Source: VRUE01 sp035266685 (GTDB lineage Bacteria; Actinomycetota; Thermoleophilia; Solirubrobacterales; 70-9). From it: DNA of 9,691 bases. Position numbers and translations under genes: made by a program. The stretch spans positions 1-9,691 of the forward strand of contig DATFMX010000064.1 of NCBI GenBank assembly GCA_035266685.1, read 5' to 3'. Below are positions 6,285 through 9,691 of the stretch, piece after piece (the stretch's first letter is position 1; each line of letters starts with the position of its first letter). The notes below the pieces were generated by a model. The model made no database searches and was not told where the DNA came from. It saw only the letters and a list, made by a program, of their open reading frames with translations.

Positions 6285-7334
6285 CTGAGCGCACCTGAGC
6301 TCCGCATCGATCAGCTCAACGGGCTGCCGACGATCCTCGCGCCCGGCCGGGCGGATCGGCCGCACGGTTTCGGGCGCGCCGGGGCCGATGAGAAGGGCGC
6401 CGACGGCTGCCCGTTCTGCGAGGGCAGCGAGGCGAAGACCCCGCCCGAGGTCTACGCGGTGCGGTCGGGCGGCGGCGAGCCGGACACGCCGGGATGGACG
6501 AGCCGCGTCGTCCCCAACCTCTACCCGGCGCTCGGCGACGGTGCGCCGGGCGGCGAGCAGAGCGCGACCGGCGGCGAAGCCGGCGCTTTCGCCAGCGCCG
6601 GCGACCCGCTGCTCGAGTCGCGCCGGGCGGGCGAGCCCGACCTCTTCGCCTCGCGCCCGGCGGTCGGCGCGCACGAGGTGCTGATCAACGCCCCCGAGCA
6701 CGCCACCGCGATGGTCGAGCTGAGCGAGGATCGCTTCCTCGGCGCGGTGGAGACCTGGCGCGAGCGGATGCGGGCGCACGCCGAGGCGGCCTACGTGCAG
6801 GTGGTCGTCAACGAGGGCGCCGGGGCGGGCGCGTCGCTCCCCCACACCCACGCGCAGCTCTACGCGCTGCCGTTCGTGCCGGCGGCGGTGGCGCGGGAGC
6901 GCGAGCGGGCGGGCGCCTACGGCGAACGGACGGCAGGCGGGGGACTGCTCGGCGACGTCCTGGTCGAGGAGGTGCGGCGCAAGGAGCGGCTGGTCGCGAT
7001 CGACGACGAGGCGGCGCTGATCTGCCCCTGGGCCTCGCGCTCGCCGTACGAGCTGCGGGTCGTGCCGCGGCGCGCCGCGGCGCGCTTCGAGGACGACGAG
7101 GGCGGCGCGGCGATGCTCCGCACGGCGATGCGCGTCCTGGCCGAGCGCTTCGACGGCCCGCCCGAGCTCAACCTCTGGGTCGCCACCGCCCCACGCGGCG
7201 CCGACACCTTCTGCTGGCACATCGACATCGCCCCCCGCCTCACGGTCAAGGCGGGCTTCGAGCTCGGCGCCGGCGTCGACATCAACATCTACCCGCCGGA
7301 GCGGGCGGCGGCCGACCTGAGGGTGTATGTATAG
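6285..7334 (+). CDS. galT: galactose-1-phosphate uridylyltransferase-like protein, probable CTG start
   Basis: GalT transfers UMP between UDP-glucose and galactose-1-phosphate (Leloir pathway). Counting from CTG 6285 (349 residues), there is a zinc-type CPFC (42-45), then SRVVPNLYPAL (73-83), VGAHEVLIN (127-135) and NEGAGAGASLPHTHAQ (176-191). The latter is the HIT-superfamily active site, with His187, nucleophile His189 and Gln191; the residue between the histidines is Thr where GalT normally has Pro. CPWASRSPYELRVVPRR and WHIDIAPRLTVKAGFELGAG complete the second domain. The frame has no ATG, GTG or TTG between the slipin stop (6276-6278, same frame) and GTG 6459, and starting at 6459 would delete the zinc motif. 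CTG 6285 gives the natural-looking start SAPELRIDQLNGL and allows reinitiation seven bases after the slipin stop. About 35 residues (86-120) look like a low-complexity insertion. Some homologues act on other sugar-1-phosphates or ADP-sugars, so substrate is uncertain. Confidence 0.82.
   Translation: MSAPELRIDQLNGLPTILAPGRADRPHGFGRAGADEKGADGCPFCEGSEAKTPPEVYAVRSGGGEPDTPGWTSRVVPNLYPALGDGAPGGEQSATGGEAGAFASAGDPLLESRRAGEPDLFASRPAVGAHEVLINAPEHATAMVELSEDRFLGAVETWRERMRAHAEAAYVQVVVNEGAGAGASLPHTHAQLYALPFVPAAVARERERAGAYGERTAGGGLLGDVLVEEVRRKERLVAIDDEAALICPWASRSPYELRVVPRRAAARFEDDEGGAAMLRTAMRVLAERFDGPPELNLWVATAPRGADTFCWHIDIAPRLTVKAGFELGAGVDINIYPPERAAADLRVYV
6579..6602 (+). repeat. perfect 9-bp hairpin in the extra segment of galT
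   Basis: GCCGGCGCT at 6579-6587 is the exact reverse complement of AGCGCCGGC at 6594-6602, with loop TTCGCC. It lies inside the low-complexity part of GalT. In DNA of this GC content such hairpins can arise by chance, so function is doubtful. Confidence 0.5.
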
Positions 7335-7378
7335 CGAATTATTGGTGATTATATAAATAGTTGCGTTTCTGACTTTTC
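7335..7378 (+). promoter_or_regulatory. AT-rich spacer with -10-like TATAAA
   Basis: The 44 bases between galT and the next gene are sharply AT-rich in a GC-rich window. TATAAA at 7352-7357 is a good -10 candidate; transcription from it would begin near 7364, giving a leader of about 15 bases. No Shine-Dalgarno sequence precedes ATG 7379, so initiation may be nearly leaderless. No convincing -35 box is seen at 17 bases spacing (GTATAG at 7329-7334). No hairpin with T-run to serve as terminator for galT was found. Confidence 0.45.
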
Positions 7379-8005
7379 ATGCCGCCCAATCCAAGACCGA
7401 TCCCGCGCTTCATCGCCGACTCGACCCAGGAGGGGATCCCGCACGGGCGCTTCGCCGAACGGCTCGCCTATGAGTTCCGCGGCGCCTGCGAGGAGATCGA
7501 GGAGCTGCCCGACGGGACGGCGATCCCGGAGGACTTCGAGTGGTTCCCGGAGCGCGCCTGGGGCGGGCGGGTGTGGGTGCCGGCGACGGCGCGCGCCGAG
7601 GGACCGGAGGGCACGCTGGAGCTCTTCGGTCATGTCTCCTACGTCCTGCCTGAAGAGGGCGAGCCGTCGGACTTCCGCACCGAGGCCGACTTCACCGATG
7701 TGCTCGCCGAGGACAACCCCGGCTGGCAGATCGACCTCAACGACGACGTGATCGGCCGCTGGCAGGGTGAGAACGGGCGCGAGGGCTCGGTGACCCTGGT
7801 CTGGGGACGCCCGCTCGTCCGCGGCGCGGTCGCGGCGACGGCGGAGCTCGAGTTGGAGACCGTCGACCAGGAAGTGGTCTCCGACGAACGCTTCACCCTG
7901 ATCGCGCTCGACGCGCTGAAGGGCTACGGCGACGAGGTGTTCATGCAGGTGAAGCTCTGGAGCCGCCGCGCGCAGACGCTGGCGACCGAGAGCCTTTACG
8001 CCTGA
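7379..8005 (+). CDS. conserved-looking protein of unknown function
   Basis: I do not recognise this 208-residue protein. It has no signal peptide or membrane segment and looks soluble and acidic. It reads as alternating beta-type segments, for example WGGRVWVPATARA, TLELFGHVSYVLPEEG and VTLVWGRPLVRGAVAATAEL, with many Trp, Glu and Asp residues. The middle part EADFTDVLAEDNPGWQIDLNDDVIGRWQ is negatively charged; the end, LIALDALKGYGDEVFMQVKLWSRR in two blocks, is helical then basic. No catalytic motif is visible. Codon use resembles that of the neighbours (G/C in third positions), which supports real coding. ATG 7379 has no ribosome site; a TATAAA box lies 22 bases upstream. Its TGA overlaps the end of the convergent DUF480 gene by 10 bases. 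It could be a small regulatory or binding protein; no function can be assigned. Confidence 0.75.
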   Translation: MPPNPRPIPRFIADSTQEGIPHGRFAERLAYEFRGACEEIEELPDGTAIPEDFEWFPERAWGGRVWVPATARAEGPEGTLELFGHVSYVLPEEGEPSDFRTEADFTDVLAEDNPGWQIDLNDDVIGRWQGENGREGSVTLVWGRPLVRGAVAATAELELETVDQEVVSDERFTLIALDALKGYGDEVFMQVKLWSRRAQTLATESLYA

Positions 8006-8679
8006 GGCGGATCCGAGGAAGCCGGCTCCTCGCCAAGCGCTTCGCGCAGTCCCAGTACCTGCTCGCGTAGCTCGCCGAGCTCCCGCTCGAGTCGGTCGAG
8101 GCGGTCCGGGACTGTGCCGCCCGCGGAGGCGCCGGGCACCGGGGCGGTGTCGGTGCCTCCCACAGGTGAGGGCGAAGCATCTCCCTCCTCGCCTCCGAGC
8201 AGCTGCCGGTAGCGCTCCTCCTTCTGACCCGGCCGGCGTGGCAGCCGTTCGGCGTAGCCGCGCTCGACCAGTCTCTCCAAGGTCTCATGCACGGCGGAGA
8301 GGTCGGCGAAGGCGTGCAGCCGATCGGCGCGCTGCTTCAACTCGCCCGGCGTCTGGATGCCGCGCAGCATCAGCACCGCGAGCAGCGACAATTCGGCGTC
8401 GTCGGCGTCGAATGCCTCGTCCATCAGATGCCTGTACCTGCGCGCCCGGCTGCCGGCGCCGCTGGCGAGTCGGGTCCACCCCTTCAGCGCCGTCCGCCGC
8501 AGCGCCTCGACCACGGTCGCCTCGTCGTAGTCGACGACCGGGTCCCGGTTGGTCGACTGGTTGCAGGCCAGCCGCAGCGCGTTGAGCGACAACGGATACG
8601 CATCGGGCGTCGCCCGCTGCTTCTCCAGCATGCACCCCACCACCCTGATCTCGACCGCGTCGCCGTCCACGGAGAGCAT
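7996..8679 (-). CDS. YceH/DUF480 family protein
   Basis: This 227-residue protein contains the family signature LEKQRATPDAYPLSLNALRLACNQSTNRDPV in two adjacent parts (18-36 and 37-48), characteristic of YceH/DUF480. The fold known for the family is two winged-helix domains: here about 8-90 and 95-165, the latter with LRGIQTPGELKQRADRLHAF split across it. DNA or protein binding is therefore plausible, but no function is established. Residues 165-190 are a Gly/Ser/Pro-rich linker, and 190-217 (VPDRLDRLERELGELREQVL and on) look like a short coiled coil, which may mediate dimer formation. ATG at 8677-8679 leaves 18 bases to the stop of the upstream membrane-protein gene on the same strand, so they are probably cotranscribed. 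There is no clear Shine-Dalgarno site. Its TAA (7998-7996) lies within the end of the convergent gene. Length is similar to the E. coli family member. Confidence 0.9.
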   Translation of the reverse strand: MLSVDGDAVEIRVVGCMLEKQRATPDAYPLSLNALRLACNQSTNRDPVVDYDEATVVEALRRTALKGWTRLASGAGSRARRYRHLMDEAFDADDAELSLLAVLMLRGIQTPGELKQRADRLHAFADLSAVHETLERLVERGYAERLPRRPGQKEERYRQLLGGEEGDASPSPVGGTDTAPVPGASAGGTVPDRLDRLERELGELREQVLGLREALGEEPASSDPPQA

Positions 8680-8697
8680 GCTATGCGCTGCGGAGCG

Positions 8698-9123
8698 TCA
8701 GAAGACCTGGGAGTCGAGAAATCCGGCGACCAGAACCAGCCAGCCGCCGATCTCGGCGGCGATCAGCGTCAGCATGAACAAGTGCGTGCCCCGCAGCGGC
8801 GGATGGAACTGGTTGGTCGTGTCGCGTCGCCAGCCATGCAGGGCGTAGCTGGCCACCGACGCGAAGAAGTAGAAGGCCATCGCGCCGGCGGCGAGCAGGT
8901 TGACGAGCGTGCTCCAGCCGCTCAGCTCGACGAACGTCGCCACGAGCAGCAGGGCGAAGCTGTAGAGCAGCGCCGCACGGTGGGCCGTGTCGACGTAGGG
9001 ATGGGCAAGCCCGTCGCTGCTCGTCGCCATCTGCCGGTACTTCCAGACCCCGAGCAGCAGCGCCCATAGGAACATCGCCGCGGCCAGCAGCAGGATCGCC
9101 TTGGTATCGCCTCCCAGCTCCAC
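8698..9123 (-). CDS. four-helix integral membrane protein, function unknown
   Basis: This 141-residue protein has four predicted membrane helices, at about 8-27, 47-67, 72-94 and 112-135. Conserved-looking polar features between them are GVWKYRQM (25-32), HPYVDTAHRAALLYSF (41-56, with two His and one Asp at a helix start), VELSGW (65-70) and HGWRRDTTNQF (96-106). Similar small membrane proteins with this W-K-Y-R and H-R-A-A-L-L-Y pattern exist in actinobacteria, as far as I recall, but I know no function. The start is GTG (9123-9121), giving MELGGDTKAI and a short N-terminus before the first helix. TAGCAT-like bases just upstream on the minus strand could be a -10 site with almost no leader. 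The gene lies 18 bases upstream of the DUF480 gene. Small ligand or haem binding by the histidines is possible but is only speculation. Confidence 0.8.
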   Translation of the reverse strand: MELGGDTKAILLLAAAMFLWALLLGVWKYRQMATSSDGLAHPYVDTAHRAALLYSFALLLVATFVELSGWSTLVNLLAAGAMAFYFFASVASYALHGWRRDTTNQFHPPLRGTHLFMLTLIAAEIGGWLVLVAGFLDSQVF

Positions 9124-9280
9124 CGGGCGATGCTATCTCGGCGCCGCAAACCGCGGGCGGGGACAGGAACTCGTGACTGGAAAACCTCGAAGCCGCCGAC
9201 GGCTAAGGGAAGGAGCACAGCCACAGAGGGGGGAGAGAAATCCCTCACCAGCGCAGCGTTGGGCGAGTTCGACGCAGCAC
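9124..9280. other. intergenic region upstream of the MNT gene, no gene recognised
   Basis: This 157-base spacer between the divergent membrane-protein and MNT genes is less GC-rich than the rest of the window. A 5-bp hairpin (AGCCG 9191-9195, CGGCT 9200-9204) and a purine-rich run around 9204-9239 are visible. An in-frame GTG at 9173 with AGGA at 9165-9168 could start a longer MNT protein, but the encoded 36 residues are Arg/Pro/Gln-rich and do not look like the family. Confidence 0.4.
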
Positions 9281-9637
9281 TTGCCTGGGCAGCACGTTGA
9301 ACGTCTTGGGGAATCCAGGCCGATTGCACTCGACTGGCTCGACCAAGCAGGAAAGCTGCTGGCGGAAGCTGCCGGTGCGGAGTCGACGGTGATCCTCTTT
9401 GGCTCCCATGCACGTGGTGAGGCAAGAGCGGATAGCGATGTCGATTTCCTTGTCATCGAGCCGGTCGTGAAGAACCGCCTGAAAGAGTGGGAGCGCCTGC
9501 GGCGAGCCCTCAAAGACCTTCCCATGCCCGTAGACATCGTCGTTCTGGACGAGAAGCGCGCGGAACGACGTGCAAGGGTGCCCGGGACGATGGTCCACCA
9601 CGCGTTGCGTGACGGTCAGGTCCTTGCCGCCGCCTGA
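9281..9637 (+). CDS. minimal nucleotidyltransferase (MNT), probable antitoxin of an MNT-HEPN pair
   Basis: This protein (118 residues from TTG 9281) is a minimal nucleotidyltransferase. The fold signature GS-x10-D-x-D is exact: GSHARGEARADSDVD with Gly41, Ser42, Asp53 and Asp55. A third carboxylate, Asp85 in PVDIVVLD, completes the metal-binding triad. Partner genes of this kind (MntA) transfer AMP or related groups to a HEPN RNase and so silence it. The C-terminal part (PGTMVHHALRDGQVLA) is typical of the family. The start is uncertain: no ATG lies in frame. TTG 9281 gives a length close to relatives of 100-120 residues; GTG 9173 would give 154 residues, and has a weak AGGA. Third-position GC is lower than in neighbours, which suggests later acquisition. 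The end overlaps the start of a HEPN-like frame, the usual arrangement in such pairs. Confidence 0.82.
   Translation: MPGQHVERLGESRPIALDWLDQAGKLLAEAAGAESTVILFGSHARGEARADSDVDFLVIEPVVKNRLKEWERLRRALKDLPMPVDIVVLDEKRAERRARVPGTMVHHALRDGQVLAAA
9294..9304 (+). promoter_or_regulatory. short palindrome ACGTT-G-AACGT near the MNT start
   Basis: ACGTT at 9294-9298 and AACGT at 9300-9304 are perfect inverted repeats around one base. Such a short symmetric site near the beginning of a toxin-antitoxin operon could be an operator for autoregulation, but it is short, lies inside the proposed coding region, and MNT proteins themselves have no DNA-binding domain. Confidence 0.2.
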
Positions 9638-9691
9638 GCAAATCGAGGTAGCTGAAGGTCTCGCTCGGCTCGCGCAAATCGAGCTGGATAC
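9624..9691 (+). CDS. start of a HEPN-domain protein, probable toxin, cut by window end
   Basis: From TTG 9624 the frame reads PPPEQIEVAEGLARLAQIELDT and continues past the end of the window. Proteins of the HEPN family that pair with MNT proteins commonly begin with a short Pro-rich start and then a helix with Glu, Ala and Leu like this one. Only about 22 residues are visible, so the catalytic R-x4-6-H motif of HEPN RNases cannot be checked. The start overlaps the MNT gene by 14 bases (29 if GTG 9609 is used, which has no better ribosome site), suggesting translational coupling. The call rests mainly on the MNT gene next to it and the N-terminal resemblance; another helical protein is possible. 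Confidence 0.55.
   Translation, partial: MPPPEQIEVAEGLARLAQIELD

Noticed and set aside
5118..7220. Open frame of 700 codons on the minus strand
   Set aside because: It is opposite to nfeD, slipin and galT and encodes an Arg/His/Leu-rich sequence with no family features.
9173..9280. N-terminal extension of the MNT protein from GTG 9173
   Set aside because: The weak AGGA is present, but the 36 residues are Arg/Pro-rich and unlike MNT proteins. Kept only as an alternative start.
9638..9683. Direct repeat GCAAATCGAG at 9638-9647 and 9674-9683
   Set aside because: Spacing is 12 codons in the HEPN frame and both encode Gln-Ile-Glu; two copies in coding sequence are most simply chance.

Overview
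The window is very GC-rich in most genes, with codons ending mostly in G or C. The gene set is a BirA without a DNA-binding domain, a DEAD/DEAH helicase with acidic and basic low-complexity parts, a thioredoxin lipoprotein, NfeD, slipin and GalT, and a YceH/DUF480 protein. Together with the protein style this suggests a high-GC actinobacterium, most likely class Thermoleophilia (Solirubrobacterales-like). That placement is inference from protein resemblance; there is no rRNA or other marker in the window.

Layout. (1) 1-1626, plus strand: the 3' part of hemD (uroporphyrinogen-III synthase, cut by the window edge), then birA (biotin protein ligase). birA carries a 135-base in-frame element bounded by a 24-bp near-perfect inverted repeat and filled with smaller hairpins; this is the most unusual structure seen. 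hemD also seems to carry a short extra segment. (2) 1558-4128, minus strand: an 856-residue superfamily 2 helicase, convergent with birA and overlapping its end by 69 bases. (3) 4286-7334, plus strand: a tight probable operon of thioredoxin-like lipoprotein, NfeD, slipin (SPFH) and galactose-1-phosphate uridylyltransferase. The galT reading frame has no ATG, GTG or TTG before its zinc motif, so it probably starts at CTG just after the slipin stop. (4) 7335-8005, plus strand: an AT-rich promoter-like spacer and a 208-residue protein of unknown function. (5) 7996-9123, minus strand: a four-helix membrane protein followed by a YceH/DUF480 protein, probably one transcript. (6) 9281-9691, plus strand: a minimal nucleotidyltransferase (MNT) gene overlapping the start of a HEPN-type gene that runs off the end, a probable MNT-HEPN toxin-antitoxin pair of visibly lower GC.

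How they fit together. hemD and birA belong to cofactor metabolism (tetrapyrrole and biotin). Lipoprotein, NfeD and slipin form an envelope set: NfeD and slipin are a known partner pair, and the lipoprotein would act on the outer face of the membrane. The MNT-HEPN pair looks like a separate accessory module. No rRNA, tRNA, CRISPR array, transposase or clear rho-independent terminator was seen.
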